Source: an uncultured Clostridia bacterium (lineage in GTDB: Bacteria; Bacillota; Clostridia; TANB77; CAG-508). From it: DNA of 64,000 nt. The DNA is taken from contig CALXXE010000001.1 of NCBI GenBank assembly GCA_944392605.1, forward strand, positions 168,435 to 232,434, in the 5' to 3' direction. Position 1 is the stretch's first letter. Each line of letters starts with the position of its first letter. Shown piece by piece: positions 9,375 through 19,080 of this stretch. A model generated the notes under the pieces. It did not search any database and had not been told where the DNA came from. It saw only the letters and a list, made by a program, of their open reading frames with translations. The translations under genes were made by a program, and so were the position numbers.

Positions 9375-10196
9375 TTATTCATCCCATTTTATTACTACTT
9401 CTCCTGAATAAGATTTACCATCTTTTACAATTGTTACTTCGTAAGTGCCTCCCCAAACTAAACCTGAACCTACTTTTTTTCTTATCTCCCAACTAGATAT
9501 AGTCGACATATTATTTTCTGTTTCTATACAAGCAGTTATATCTATTATTTCATCATTACAATTTATATATGCATTTGTAAAAGTTGTGCAATTATCACTT
9601 TGTAAATCTTTTAATACTATATTATCAGTCCAATCAATTATTTTAACTTCAACACTATACTTACTACTATCTCCTTCATTATCATTATTAACTATATTCC
9701 AGATTTCTTCTTTTTGATTATCTTCATCATAATAATTTACTACATACATTCCATTTTCTTCTTCAACTTTGTATACATCTGTATTTGTTCCATTTCCTAA
9801 TGCCTGTTTACTTCCCGTTAATGCCTCTACATTTATTATTCCCGTTGTTGCATCTGCATATCCTTTCTTTGATAAAAAGTCTAGGAATGATGTATAAGTT
9901 GTAGCTAAACTTTTTTCTTCTTTTCCTTGTATTTGAACTATTTCTATACTTGCTAATTTTGTATTACTTGCTGTATTTATCTCTATTTGATATTCATTAT
10001 ACGCAAGTGCTATTCCTTCTCTTACTGAGCCATGTGATTGTTGAACAGTTGCATTATTTGCTTGTGTTAATATTCCATTATCTCCTGTTAACATTGCAAT
10101 TGATACTCCTGCAAGTATTAAGAGTACAATGATTGTTATTACTAAAGCTATAAGTGTTATTCCTTGTTCTCCTTCGTTTTTTCTTAATTTTAACAT
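9375..10196 (-). CDS. Type IV pilin-like protein with class III signal
   Basis: This 273-residue protein has a short charged leader ending at glycine 14, then ITLIALVITIIVLLILAGVSIAML, the hydrophobic stem of prepilin-like proteins. Position +5 is alanine (ITLIA) where pilins usually have glutamate, a variant common in Clostridia surface proteins of this type. The rest is a secreted soluble domain rich in N, D and T, with no recognised fold. It would be cleaved by a prepilin peptidase and displayed at the membrane or in a pseudopilus. It is a single-gene unit ended by its own terminator and divergent from the XRE regulator. Confidence 0.75.
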   Translation of the reverse strand: MLKLRKNEGEQGITLIALVITIIVLLILAGVSIAMLTGDNGILTQANNATVQQSHGSVREGIALAYNEYQIEINTASNTKLASIEIVQIQGKEEKSLATTYTSFLDFLSKKGYADATTGIINVEALTGSKQALGNGTNTDVYKVEEENGMYVVNYYDEDNQKEEIWNIVNNDNEGDSSKYSVEVKIIDWTDNIVLKDLQSDNCTTFTNAYINCNDEIIDITACIETENNMSTISSWEIRKKVGSGLVWGGTYEVTIVKDGKSYSGEVVIKWDE

Positions 10197-10228
10197 TTGT
10201 ATATCTCCCTTCTATATTTTGTATACTA

Positions 10229-10269
10229 GTTATATAACCAGTGCATAATTATTATAGTGGTTATATAGC
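10229..10269. promoter_or_regulatory. Inverted-repeat operator in divergent promoter region
   Basis: GTTATATAACCA (10229-10240) and TGGTTATATAGC (10258-10269) form a 17-nt-spaced inverted repeat (11 of 12 positions). The first half is itself a perfect 10-bp palindrome. The pair lies between the divergent pilin-like and XRE genes, so it is a likely binding site for the XRE protein. That link is inference. Confidence 0.55.
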
Positions 10270-10328
10270 CAATAGTTAAGTATCCTATTAAAAATATATA
10301 ATTTAATTATTAATTTTAGGAGATAAAA

Positions 10329-10568
10329 ATGGTTAAAGTTAACATAGAGAATGGGTATTATTTATTTAAATTAGAAGATATTTTAAAAGAAAAAAATATA
10401 AGTATTAACAAAGTAATGAGAGATACAAATACAGATTTTAAAGTATTAAAAAGATTAATGACCGGTGAATTAGTTAGATTTGATATCTTCGTTATTGCAA
10501 GACTTTGTGATTATTTTAATTGTACTATTACTGATATAATTGAATATATTCCAACAAAAAAACAGTAA
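10329..10568 (+). CDS. Small XRE/Cro-type transcription regulator
   Basis: This is a 79-residue protein preceded by TAGGAG. Nearly the whole chain is one helix-turn-helix domain: LEDILKEKNISINKVMRDTNTDFKVLKRLMTGELVRFDIFVIARLCDYFNCTITDII, matching Cro/CI-type regulators of the YozG size class. It has no partner domain. It is divergent from the pilin-like gene, with an inverted repeat between them. It could control either gene; nothing ties it to a phage here. Confidence 0.85.
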   Translation: MVKVNIENGYYLFKLEDILKEKNISINKVMRDTNTDFKVLKRLMTGELVRFDIFVIARLCDYFNCTITDIIEYIPTKKQ

Positions 10569-10602
10569 ATAAAAATATATTTATTTTACTGTTTTTTATT
10601 TT
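10557..10602 (+). terminator. Terminator after XRE regulator
   Basis: AAAACAGTAAATAAA pairs with TTTATTTTACTGTTTT (one bulge), followed by TTATTTT. The stem overlaps the last codons and stop of the XRE gene. Confidence 0.75.
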
Positions 10603-10604
10603 GA

Positions 10605-10625
10605 GACAAAAAAGGCCCGTCCCCT
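10605..10625. repeat. Short copy of the GGGACG dispersed repeat
   Basis: The minus strand reads TAAGGGGACGGGCCTTTTTT, where TAA is the rlmN stop. The GGGGACGG core followed by TTTTTTGTC resembles the outer arm of the elements at 6676 and 30709. As in those copies, it starts directly at a stop codon. Confidence 0.5.
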
Positions 10626-11650
10626 TAATGTTTCAAATTCTTTCTTCTTAATTGACCACAAGCTGCATCTATATCTGAACCTAATTCTCTTCTTATAGTT
10701 GCAACTATCCCATGGTCATTTAAATAATCTCTAAACTTCATTATATGTTCATTTGAGCTTTTGGTATATGAACCATTTTCTATTTTATTAATAGGAATTA
10801 AATTCACATGACAAAGCATTCCTTTAAGTAGCTTAACTAATCCTTTTGCATCATCTAAGTTATCATTATTATCTTTCGCTAATGCATATTCAAATGATAT
10901 TCTTCTATTTGTTTTCGCTATGTAATCCTTACATGCTTGTATTAGTTCTTCTATAGGATATGCATCATTTACTGGCATCATACTACTTCTTTTTTCATTT
11001 GTCGTTGCATGTAATGATATAGATAATGTACAAGGGATATTTTCTTCTGCTAATTTATAAATTTTAGGAACTAAACCACTTGTTGATATACTAATATGTC
11101 TTGCTCCTATACTTAATCCTTTTTGATTATTTAATATATGTATTGCATTTATTACATTATCATAATTATCTAGAGGTTCTCCTATTCCCATAAATACTAC
11201 ATTTGATATTCTAAGATTTTCATCTTGTTCTACTGCAAGTATCTGTTCTACTATTTCACCTGAACTTAAATTTCTAATAAAATTTATTCCAGTAGATGCA
11301 CAAAACTTACACCCCATTTTACAACCAATTTGAGATGATACACAAATACTATATCCATGGTGATAACTCATTAAGACTGTCTCTATTGCATTTCCATCTA
11401 ACACATCAAACAAATATTTAATAGTTCCATCTTTAGAGACTTGTTTCTTTAATATATTAAAATTACACATTGTATAATTTTCTTTTAACTTTTCACGTAG
11501 TTCTAAAGATATATTAGTCATCTCATCAAACGACTTAACTTTTTCTTGGTAAAGCCATTTGAATATTTGCTCTGCTCTAAATGGCTTTTCTCCCATGCTT
11601 ACTAATTCTTCTTTTAATTCATCTAAGTTATAATCTTTAATATTTTTCAA
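10625..11650 (-). CDS. rlmN: RlmN 23S rRNA A2503 / tRNA A37 C2-methyltransferase
   Basis: This 341-residue radical-SAM enzyme carries the cluster motif GCKMGCKFCAST (C-x3-C-x2-C), the GIGEPL and HISISTSG SAM-binding pieces, and the C-terminal DIDAACGQLR with the second catalytic cysteine. It methylates C2 of A2503 in 23S rRNA and A37 in some tRNAs. The N-terminal accessory domain (YNLDELKEELVSMGEKPFRAEQIFKWLYQ) is intact, and the length is typical. A small gene lies 20 bp upstream in the same direction and may be co-transcribed. The stop codon abuts a GGGACG repeat. Confidence 0.96.
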   Translation of the reverse strand: MKNIKDYNLDELKEELVSMGEKPFRAEQIFKWLYQEKVKSFDEMTNISLELREKLKENYTMCNFNILKKQVSKDGTIKYLFDVLDGNAIETVLMSYHHGYSICVSSQIGCKMGCKFCASTGINFIRNLSSGEIVEQILAVEQDENLRISNVVFMGIGEPLDNYDNVINAIHILNNQKGLSIGARHISISTSGLVPKIYKLAEENIPCTLSISLHATTNEKRSSMMPVNDAYPIEELIQACKDYIAKTNRRISFEYALAKDNNDNLDDAKGLVKLLKGMLCHVNLIPINKIENGSYTKSSNEHIMKFRDYLNDHGIVATIRRELGSDIDAACGQLRRKNLKH

Positions 11651-11669
11651 GCTTAATCCCTTCCTTGCT

Positions 11670-11882
11670 TTATATATTATTGCTCATATTTTCATTCTTT
11701 TTCCACTTATTTTTTCCTATTTCCTTTGGTATTACTATTTTAGAAATATTCACACTCTTTCTTTGTAACAACTCCTCTAATTGCATCTCTAAGAAATATT
11801 CTTCTTTAAAGAATATTCTAGTTAATATTTTTCTTATCTTATCAAACTTGGTTTCTTTCCTAACTATTAAACCTGTTTCCAT
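11670..11882 (-). CDS. Small basic protein of unknown function upstream of rlmN
   Basis: A 70-residue frame uses the ATG at 11882, 8 nt behind GAGG; earlier ATG and GTG codons are too close to that site. The sequence METGLIVRKETKFDKIRKILTR...is basic and helical, without membrane segments or known motifs. It ends 20 bp before rlmN and is probably in the same transcript. I do not recognise the family. Confidence 0.5.
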   Translation of the reverse strand: METGLIVRKETKFDKIRKILTRIFFKEEYFLEMQLEELLQRKSVNISKIVIPKEIGKNKWKKNENMSNNI

Positions 11883-11955
11883 TTTCATCACCTCTAGAAA
11901 ATTTAGAAGTATTATATCTTTGTGAAATAGAACTCATAAAATTTCTTTTTAATTA

Positions 11956-12519
11956 TTATATATGAAATTTTCTTACAATTGCTGCTTTCACATCTTTTGC
12001 ACATAGTGAAAGTGTAAGTACTAAATTTAAAATAGAAATACTGCTTGCTACAATACTAAGAACCTTATTTTCTATAATATTTTCACTTATTAATATTACA
12101 GGTATCATACTAAATAGCACTATAATTAATTGATAAATTGCATATTTAATAAACTTTTTATGACTTACTATTGTAAGTATTAGCATCGTAGCATTTGCTA
12201 TCATAATTATTATAGGAACAGATATATTTATTGACCATTTTTCAAATCCTAATTTATAATCTATAAACACAGTAAGTAGTGATATAGCAATTGCTTGAAT
12301 TAGTACATGTCCTGCTATATTTATATTTTTCTTAATTGAATAAAATACTGTAATCCATACATATACAATTCCTGCATTTGTAAGTGCAGCCCATGGAACT
12401 TCAGGAGTTGTTAATTTATTTATCAGTGTTAAAAGAAGTGCTAATATTATTGAACTTATAAGAAATATCTTAAATATTAAATCTCCTTTTTTACTACTTA
12501 ATTTCTTTGGATATATCAT
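11956..12519 (-). CDS. DUF6320-like polytopic membrane protein
   Basis: This is a 187-residue protein with about six hydrophobic segments (near residues 15-33, 45-60, 70-86, 97-115, 125-143 and 152-172). It matches the small membrane proteins annotated DUF6320 that sit next to condensation-like acyltransferases. Its start overlaps the end of the acyltransferase gene by 26 bp, so it is coupled to it. A role as the membrane partner of the acyltransferase is inference from this repeated pairing. Confidence 0.65.
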   Translation of the reverse strand: MIYPKKLSSKKGDLIFKIFLISSIILALLLTLINKLTTPEVPWAALTNAGIVYVWITVFYSIKKNINIAGHVLIQAIAISLLTVFIDYKLGFEKWSINISVPIIIMIANATMLILTIVSHKKFIKYAIYQLIIVLFSMIPVILISENIIENKVLSIVASSISILNLVLTLSLCAKDVKAAIVRKFHI

Positions 12520-13798
12520 CTAAAACACCATTACTTTCTATCTCTACATTGATTTTTCTTTCTTTCAAGAACTCATAAAATCTTTTTTCAATACTATTAT
12601 CTTTTAGTATTGATGTAAATGTAAATACCATCTTGTTTTCAAAAGTACAACTAGAACATTTTATTTTTTCAACAGGCTCTGGAGCAATAAGCATCAAGAA
12701 ATAATCTATATAATCCTTATATTTACCAATAATTCCAACTCTTCCTATATTTGAATATGTAATAGTTGTGTATTTTCTAATCTCTATATAACTTAACCTT
12801 ACAAGTAGCTTTTTTATAATTAAAGGTACTATCTTTATAGCAAAATTATTTCCAAGCTTTACATTTGCGGACATCGTTTTTATTATTTCTTCTTCCTGTA
12901 GTCTCTTCTTAAAATCATTTTTTACAAATTCTAATATTTTATCAAAAGTATTCAAGTTGTCTCTTTTTATTTCCGCTTCTAAAGTTATATATGAAAAGAA
13001 ATTAGACATTGTCCTTGATGAAAAATATTTTTTCAAATTAACTGGTATACATACTTTAATTGGTTTATTTCCTTTATATTTATATTTTTTATAATTTTCT
13101 TCATATATAGAATATATAAGAACCGCTGTTAAATATTGTGTAATAGTAGCTTCATATTTTTTACTCTCTTTTTTTAGTGCTTCTAAGTCTATTATTTCAT
13201 GTATTGTAGAAATACCACCAAAGCCAATTTTCTTACCTTTTAATACATATGCTTTTTTAGATGAAGCATTTCCCTTAGCTCTTTTATCATAGTTTTTCAT
13301 GTAACTATCTTCTGTATCATATTCTACTATTTTCCTTGTACTTCTCTCTTCTTTAAGCTCATCTTTATGTAGTAGTTCTAAATAATTATATACTATTTCT
13401 TTAAAAAATGTATTTCCACTATTTCCATCGGTTAAAGAATGGAATATATCTATATTTATTTTATTTTCAAAATAAGTTACTTTAAATAGGTAATTATTAT
13501 TAGTTCTTGGCTCTATATATTTACAAGGGTAATCCTTTTCCTCTTCTACAATTGGTTTCTTAGGATTATATTCTAAATAATACCAAAAAACTCCTGCTTT
13601 CATCCTTACTTTAAATGATTTATATTTCTCTAACGCTAAATTCACAGCTTTGTATAATATTTTAGGTTCTACCTTTTCTTTCATAACTGCTGATAATCTA
13701 AATACAGTACTATACTTTCTTCCTGCTGCTATTGGAAATATCTTAGCAGAATTATCCAATCTTCTCCAATATAGTTTATGTTCTTTTTTACTTTTCAT
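12494..13798 (-). CDS. Condensation/alcohol acetyltransferase-like CoA-dependent acyltransferase
   Basis: This 434-residue protein starts at the ATG at 13798 behind AAGGA; a longer frame overlapping the hydrolase has no ribosome site. The HxxxDG active-site motif of the CAT/condensation fold is visible as FHSLTDG (about residue 121). The second half has TYSNIGRVG, matching the DFGWG-region position of the family. Members move acyl groups from CoA or carrier proteins to alcohols or amines. It lies between an HSL-type esterase and DUF6320, so I infer acylation of a lipid or envelope polymer; the substrate is unknown. Confidence 0.75.
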   Translation of the reverse strand: MKSKKEHKLYWRRLDNSAKIFPIAAGRKYSTVFRLSAVMKEKVEPKILYKAVNLALEKYKSFKVRMKAGVFWYYLEYNPKKPIVEEEKDYPCKYIEPRTNNNYLFKVTYFENKINIDIFHSLTDGNSGNTFFKEIVYNYLELLHKDELKEERSTRKIVEYDTEDSYMKNYDKRAKGNASSKKAYVLKGKKIGFGGISTIHEIIDLEALKKESKKYEATITQYLTAVLIYSIYEENYKKYKYKGNKPIKVCIPVNLKKYFSSRTMSNFFSYITLEAEIKRDNLNTFDKILEFVKNDFKKRLQEEEIIKTMSANVKLGNNFAIKIVPLIIKKLLVRLSYIEIRKYTTITYSNIGRVGIIGKYKDYIDYFLMLIAPEPVEKIKCSSCTFENKMVFTFTSILKDNSIEKRFYEFLKERKINVEIESNGVLDDISKEIK

Positions 13799-13835
13799 AT
13801 TTAAAGAGTCCTTCCTTGAGACATTAAAAACAGTT

Positions 13836-14726
13836 CTAATTTGTCTCATCTTTAACCATATTTATTAAATCTTGATAACCTTTATCAATTAACTCTCTAT
13901 CACCTTTTTCATTTATTATCCAAATATGTCCTGCACCTTCATATTCTTTTACATTAATATCAATCCCTTGTTCTTTTCCTCTTTCTTCTAATACATGTAC
14001 ATCAGGGTTTAATATATCGCTTGTTCCTGTAAGTATTGTTATATTACTTAATTTTGATAAATCTCCATCTATAGGATTTACTAAATAACTATCTATTCCA
14101 TCATCTCCAGCATATGCTATTCCTGCCACTTTTAATGCTTCCTTATTTAGTTCTTTATCTTTCTTTTGAACTTCATCTATTTCTGGATTAGTTAATCTTA
14201 CATCTAGCCAAGGTGATATTAATATTGTTTTATTTGGCATTGCTATATCTTCCTCAGATACTTTTTCAAGTAATCCTAATGCTAATCCTCCTCCTGCCGA
14301 ATCTCCCATTACTATTAAATCCTCAGTATTTACTTTTTGCACTATTTCCTTATATAATGGTTCTACCATATTATATACATCTTTGTAATTATATTTTGGG
14401 GTTAGTGGATAGTCTGGTATTATTACTGTCATTTTTGTATCTAATACTAAGTTTTCAATAAAATTCCAGTGGTATGAACTCATTTCTACCATATATGAAC
14501 CACCGTGGAAGTATAATATTCTTCTTTCTTCTTCTACTTCTTCTTTTGGTCTGATTATAAATATTTTTCTTCCCATAAATCTTTCTACTTCTACATTACA
14601 GCTTTCTTTTATTTCTTTTGTTTCTTTTGATTCTATATCTAAAAATAAAAAATAAGATATAGTTAAACCTACAAGAAGAACTACTATTATTATTACATTT
14701 ATTATTATTTTAAATTTTATTCCCAT
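13836..14726 (-). CDS. Membrane-anchored HSL-type alpha/beta hydrolase
   Basis: A 296-residue protein begins with one hydrophobic anchor (residues 4-27). It then has the hormone-sensitive-lipase motif YFHGGSY, the nucleophile elbow GDSAGGG, aspartate in TSDILNPD and histidine in GAGHIW. The complete triad suggests an active carboxylesterase acting outside the membrane. The start follows AAAGGAATAAAAAA. It is first in a three-gene unit with the acyltransferase (37 bp downstream) and DUF6320, which suggests paired addition and removal of acyl groups. Confidence 0.85.
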   Translation of the reverse strand: MGIKFKIIINVIIIVVLLVGLTISYFLFLDIESKETKEIKESCNVEVERFMGRKIFIIRPKEEVEEERRILYFHGGSYMVEMSSYHWNFIENLVLDTKMTVIIPDYPLTPKYNYKDVYNMVEPLYKEIVQKVNTEDLIVMGDSAGGGLALGLLEKVSEEDIAMPNKTILISPWLDVRLTNPEIDEVQKKDKELNKEALKVAGIAYAGDDGIDSYLVNPIDGDLSKLSNITILTGTSDILNPDVHVLEERGKEQGIDINVKEYEGAGHIWIINEKGDRELIDKGYQDLINMVKDETN

Positions 14727-14835
14727 TTTTTTATTCCTTTTCTTTAAGCTATCAATATTTTATCATATGATTTTAAAAAACTCAAATAAAAAAAGAAATA
14801 GCTATTAATAAAATGCTACTCCTTTTTCTATTTAT

Positions 14836-16984
14836 TTAACTAGGAATTTCTACTCTCGATGTTTCTGCTTCATATGGTGAACCTCCACCTAGGAATTTAT
14901 TCCATAAATAATAATCTCTTACATTCATAAAACAAACACCACTTGGCGATACAGTTGAAGTAGAATTAATCATTACACCGTTACTATAATAAATTCCTGC
15001 GTGATATGCTGGTCCATTATAATCTAATTGTCCCGGTCCATATGTCAATTGAGGATTTCCAAAAAATACTAAATCTCCTGGCTTAAAATCATTTATATCA
15101 TTTTTTATTCCATTACGTTTTTTTATTTTATCCCATTGCCAACTTGCATCTTGTAAATCTTCTCTAGAACCTGGTCCTGTGTAAAACCAATCACCAAGTG
15201 CCGTTGTATATGACCAAGCAGTTAAACCATCACATACAAATCCCGTTGGTGCATTTCCTGACTCATATGGACATCCCAATCTAGAAAGTGCTACTAAAAG
15301 TACACGTTGTCTACGGTCTCCTATTAATGTTGGTATAGGTGCAGAAGGTCCAGTTCCTCCTGGTAAATCATCTACAGTTGGCAAATGCCAAGAAGCTCTA
15401 CCTTCACTATCAAAATCATATATAGAACCGTATTGTGCTGGGTCTTGCATCATTGGATCTACTCTTGTTGTATTTTTTATAAGCTCTCCTGTTTCTGGGT
15501 CATAACAATACCAATTTCCATTATTTTGAACCCATCCTCTAATAAATGTTGTTTCTGTCAATTTCCATAATTGAGTATCTGTATTATTTCCAGTATATTG
15601 TTCTACATTTGCTTCATTGTCTGAATTTTCATTTTCTACACTTATATATTTGTCTGTACTTCGATTCTTAAATGAAACATATCCTCCGTCTTTAATTTCT
15701 ACCAACCATTTTTGCCAAATAGAATCATCATCATTTCCTAATTGTATATTTGCTCCATCGTCTTTTGAACCATTTGCAACTTCCACAACCAATCCCGATA
15801 TTGGTGATTTTATTTTATAAGTACCGTGTATTGTTATCATATATTATTTCGAATATTTGTGAATTTTCTTCACTTTTTGTTGATACTTTTATATTCGTTC
15901 CTGCAGTAGTTCCTGCATTATCAACATCCATAAATGTCCCATACGCTGTTTCTATATTATAATATCCATCTGAAATTAAGTTTATAGGTCTTACTATAAA
16001 TCTTTGTTTTACATCATCTGATTTAGTATTTACTTCTATATTTGCACCATCTACATATTCTCCACTTATAGTTAATGCTAATCCACTCTCTTTATTTATA
16101 AATACTATTCCATTATCATATTCTACTTTCCAAGTATCACTATCTGTCGGTTTTGTCGTACTATCACCTGATTGTATTACACTTGCTCCTATTTTGTTTT
16201 CACTTTCTTTTAAATATCCTCCAGATGCTGCTGTACGAATTCTTATTTCATTTTCTCCTACTCTTTCTATTTCAAAACGTTGTGCTAACGTTGGAGAATC
16301 AGTCCATAAATGTACTTCTGTTCCTTCATCTGCTGAGCAATCAGTTATATCCAATTGTTTTGTTTTATCTCCCTTAGCTCTTATAAGTACAATTCCATTA
16401 TTTAAAGAGTCATCAAAAATTTCAGTACTTTCCAATTTAAATCGCTGTGCATAATTATTATTATATGTAAATTGTTGTATTGGTGTTTCTTTTTCAATTT
16501 TTCCTTCCTTTACATCTATTGCCATTCCAGAACATTCTGATATAAAATTATATGTTCCATCTATATTTTTACGTATTTTCCATCTTTGAGCTGAAGAATT
16601 ATTATTGTCATTTTGCTGTATAACTGCTCCAGATTCTGTAGAAGAATCTTTTACCTCTATTGTTTTTGTTGATGCTATATTTTCTATTTGATAATATCCG
16701 TTTCCTACATAATGTATATAAAACTTTTGATTCGTATCTTTGTTCTTAGGGAATATTTGTAAAGTTCCTCCATTATCTAAAAATCCTTCTTTTACATCAA
16801 GCACATAATTTGTATCTTGTGCACAACTTATATAATATACTCCATCTTTTACAACTCTGGACATAGAAATTTTAATATTATTGCTAGATATTTCTGTATC
16901 CGCATAAGATTCGTCTAAAAAAACAAATATATTAAACACAATGCAAATTATTATTATAAAAATTATTTTATATAGTAACTTCAT
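14836..16984 (-). CDS. Ricin-repeat NlpC/P60 cell-wall peptidase, read through a +1 shift at CGG
   Basis: Two frames give one 715-residue secreted protein. The first (16984 to 15827) has a signal peptide and four to five ricin-type beta-trefoil units (QxW/QxF repeats such as AQRWKIR, AQRFKLE, KQRFIVR). It then meets CGG at 15826-15824 and would end after TAC TTA. Skipping the C and reading GGT ACT TAT continues in the second frame (15825 to 14836) with another ricin unit (WQKWLVEI) and an NlpC/P60 domain: cysteine in GFVCDGLTAWS and histidine in AYHAGIYYSNG. The neighbouring paralogue has the same junction unbroken (KDGGYQIKSP). The downstream ATG at 15840 has no ribosome site and would lack export. 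Confidence 0.8.
16000..16860. repeat. Near-identical ricin-domain duplication, copy A
   Basis: This stretch is almost base-for-base identical to 18082-18942, offset by 2082 bp, with only a handful of differences seen (for example at 16012 and 16708). It covers the ricin repeats of the NlpC/P60 gene. Confidence 0.9.
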
Positions 16985-17002
16985 ATTTTTATTTTCTCCT
17001 TT

Positions 17003-19057
17003 TTATGCAAATGGATCTTGAATTGGATATACCTGAACATCAGATGGCATATCTGGATCCGCACCAGATGGTATACCTGTAGCATTTCCCATAACTCTGA
17101 CATTTGTATTTAATGGAATATTTTCGTATACCCATTTTGAATATTCTAATGTTAGAGCTGAACATCCATGTGTCGAATATCCTGAAGAACCTCTATCCCA
17201 AGAGCCATGGAAAACTTGAGCATCATCAGTTTCTGGACTTACCACACCATTTATCCAATGTGGGAAGAAACTAGTTATATATCCTGGTCCTGCAATACTT
17301 GATTCATATTTATGATCAACTTGATGAAGTCCTGGTATTGTCCTAGAACCACCTTCTAAAGTAATAAATCCTTGTACTGCATAATATCCAGCAACAGCCA
17401 CCCATTGTCCATTTTCTCTATGGAAGAATAAATCTCTACAAGGTTTATCGCAATCTATTATTGCATACCAATCAGTTGGTGAACCATCCGCTTCTGCCTG
17501 ACTTCTCATTCTCATTACATAATCCCAATCTGTAAAGTCCCATCCTCCTAGATTTCTTGCAATTAAAGTTGGATTTCCAGAAGTATCATAATAATAATAT
17601 TCATTATTTACTCTTACATATTCATCAGAATATAGTTCTGTTTGTGATATTTTCCATTTTTGAGAATCACCATTATTTTGCGTATCTTGATTAACATTTG
17701 CACCAGGTGAACTATTTCCATCTTGTACATTTAACATTAATCCTGATTTTAAATTTTGAAATGTTATATATCCTCCGTCAGCAATTATAGCTTTCCATCT
17801 TTGCCAAATTGAATCTGTATCATCTCCTAATTGAACATTTGCTCCGCTCTCATCTGATTGTCCCGCAACTTCTACAACATATCCAGATAAAGGTGATTTT
17901 ATTTGATATCCTCCGTCTTTATATTTCACTTCAAATACTTGTCCATTTTGATCATTATTTGCACCTACTATTATATTTGTTCCAATTGCTGTTCCAGAAT
18001 TTTCTACCTCTAATACAGTTCCATAAGCTGACGTAATATTATAATAGTCTGTTGGTATTAAATCTATAGGTCTTACTATAAATCTTTGTTTTATATCATC
18101 TGATTTAGTATTTACTTCTATCTTTGCACCATCTACATATTCTCCACTTATAGTTAATGCTAATCCACTCTCTTTATTTATAAATACTATTCCATTATCA
18201 TATTCTACTTTCCAAGTATCACTATCTGTCGGTTTTGTCGTACTATCACCTGATTGTATTACACTTGCTCCTATTTTGTTTTCACTTTCTTTTAAATATC
18301 CTCCAGATGCTGCTGTACGAATTCTTATTTCATTTTCTCCTACTCTTTCTATTTCAAAACGTTGTGCTAACGTTGGAGAATCAGTCCATAAATGTACTTC
18401 TGTTCCTTCATCTGCTGAGCAATCAGTTATATCCAATTGTTTTGTTTTATCTCCCTTAGCTCTTATAAGTACAATTCCATTATTTAAAGAGTCATCAAAA
18501 ATTTCAGTACTTTCCAATTTAAATCGCTGTGCATAATTATTATTATATGTAAATTGTTGTATTGGTGTTTCTTTTTCAATTTTTCCTTCCTTTACATCTA
18601 TTGCCATTCCAGAACATTCTGATATAAAATTATATGTTCCATCTATATTTTTACGTATTTTCCATCTTTGAGCTGAAGAATTATTATTGTCATTTTGCTG
18701 TATAACTGCTCCAGATTCTGTAGAAGAATCTTTTACCTCTATTGTTTTGGTTGATGCTATATTTTCTATTTGATAATATCCGTTTCCTACATAATGCATA
18801 TAAAACTTTTGATTCGTATCTTTGTTCTTAGGAAATATTTGTAAAGTTCCTCCATTATCTAAAGATCCTTCTGTTACATCAAGCACATAATTTGTATCTT
18901 GTGCATAACTTATATAATACACTCCATCTTTTACAACTCTAGACATATGAATTTTTATATTTGATTCTATATCATCATTAGCATACACTTTTGAATTGAT
19001 ACATAGAAGAATCGCACAAAATCCTAATATAATTAATAAAATCTCTTTTTTTCTCAC
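17003..19057 (-). CDS. Ricin-repeat L,D-transpeptidase (YkuD family)
   Basis: This 684-residue protein has a GTG start at 19057 behind AAGGATGG. A signal peptide (to about residue 27) is followed by ricin beta-trefoil repeats from about 35 to 475. The C-terminal YkuD domain contains the catalytic motif YSTHGCSALT (S-x-H-G-C) with the upstream histidine in VFHGSWD. Such enzymes form 3-3 peptidoglycan crosslinks or attach proteins to the wall; the ricin part should bind glycans. The first half is nearly identical in DNA to the adjacent NlpC/P60 gene. The pair plus the transglutaminase-like gene form a cell-wall surface cluster with gaps of 18 and 23 bp, probably one transcript. Confidence 0.9.
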   Translation of the reverse strand: MRKKEILLIILGFCAILLCINSKVYANDDIESNIKIHMSRVVKDGVYYISYAQDTNYVLDVTEGSLDNGGTLQIFPKNKDTNQKFYMHYVGNGYYQIENIASTKTIEVKDSSTESGAVIQQNDNNNSSAQRWKIRKNIDGTYNFISECSGMAIDVKEGKIEKETPIQQFTYNNNYAQRFKLESTEIFDDSLNNGIVLIRAKGDKTKQLDITDCSADEGTEVHLWTDSPTLAQRFEIERVGENEIRIRTAASGGYLKESENKIGASVIQSGDSTTKPTDSDTWKVEYDNGIVFINKESGLALTISGEYVDGAKIEVNTKSDDIKQRFIVRPIDLIPTDYYNITSAYGTVLEVENSGTAIGTNIIVGANNDQNGQVFEVKYKDGGYQIKSPLSGYVVEVAGQSDESGANVQLGDDTDSIWQRWKAIIADGGYITFQNLKSGLMLNVQDGNSSPGANVNQDTQNNGDSQKWKISQTELYSDEYVRVNNEYYYYDTSGNPTLIARNLGGWDFTDWDYVMRMRSQAEADGSPTDWYAIIDCDKPCRDLFFHRENGQWVAVAGYYAVQGFITLEGGSRTIPGLHQVDHKYESSIAGPGYITSFFPHWINGVVSPETDDAQVFHGSWDRGSSGYSTHGCSALTLEYSKWVYENIPLNTNVRVMGNATGIPSGADPDMPSDVQVYPIQDPFA
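18082..18942. repeat. Near-identical ricin-domain duplication, copy B
   Basis: Partner of 16000-16860, within the L,D-transpeptidase gene. The near identity, including silent positions, points to a recent duplication or ongoing gene conversion. Confidence 0.9.
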
Positions 19058-19080
19058 AGTTCCATCCTTCTTTATTTTAA

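Noticed and set aside
10329-10568. Phage repressor
   Set aside because: No phage genes lie nearby; it is a single-domain XRE regulator beside a pilin-like gene.
15815-15840. Translational re-start of the NlpC/P60 domain at ATG 15840
   Set aside because: It has no ribosome site and would give a wall enzyme with a partial ricin unit and no signal peptide.
17003-19057. CGG codon in the L,D-transpeptidase frame
   Set aside because: The CGG triplets there (for example in GAC GGA GGA) are all out of frame.
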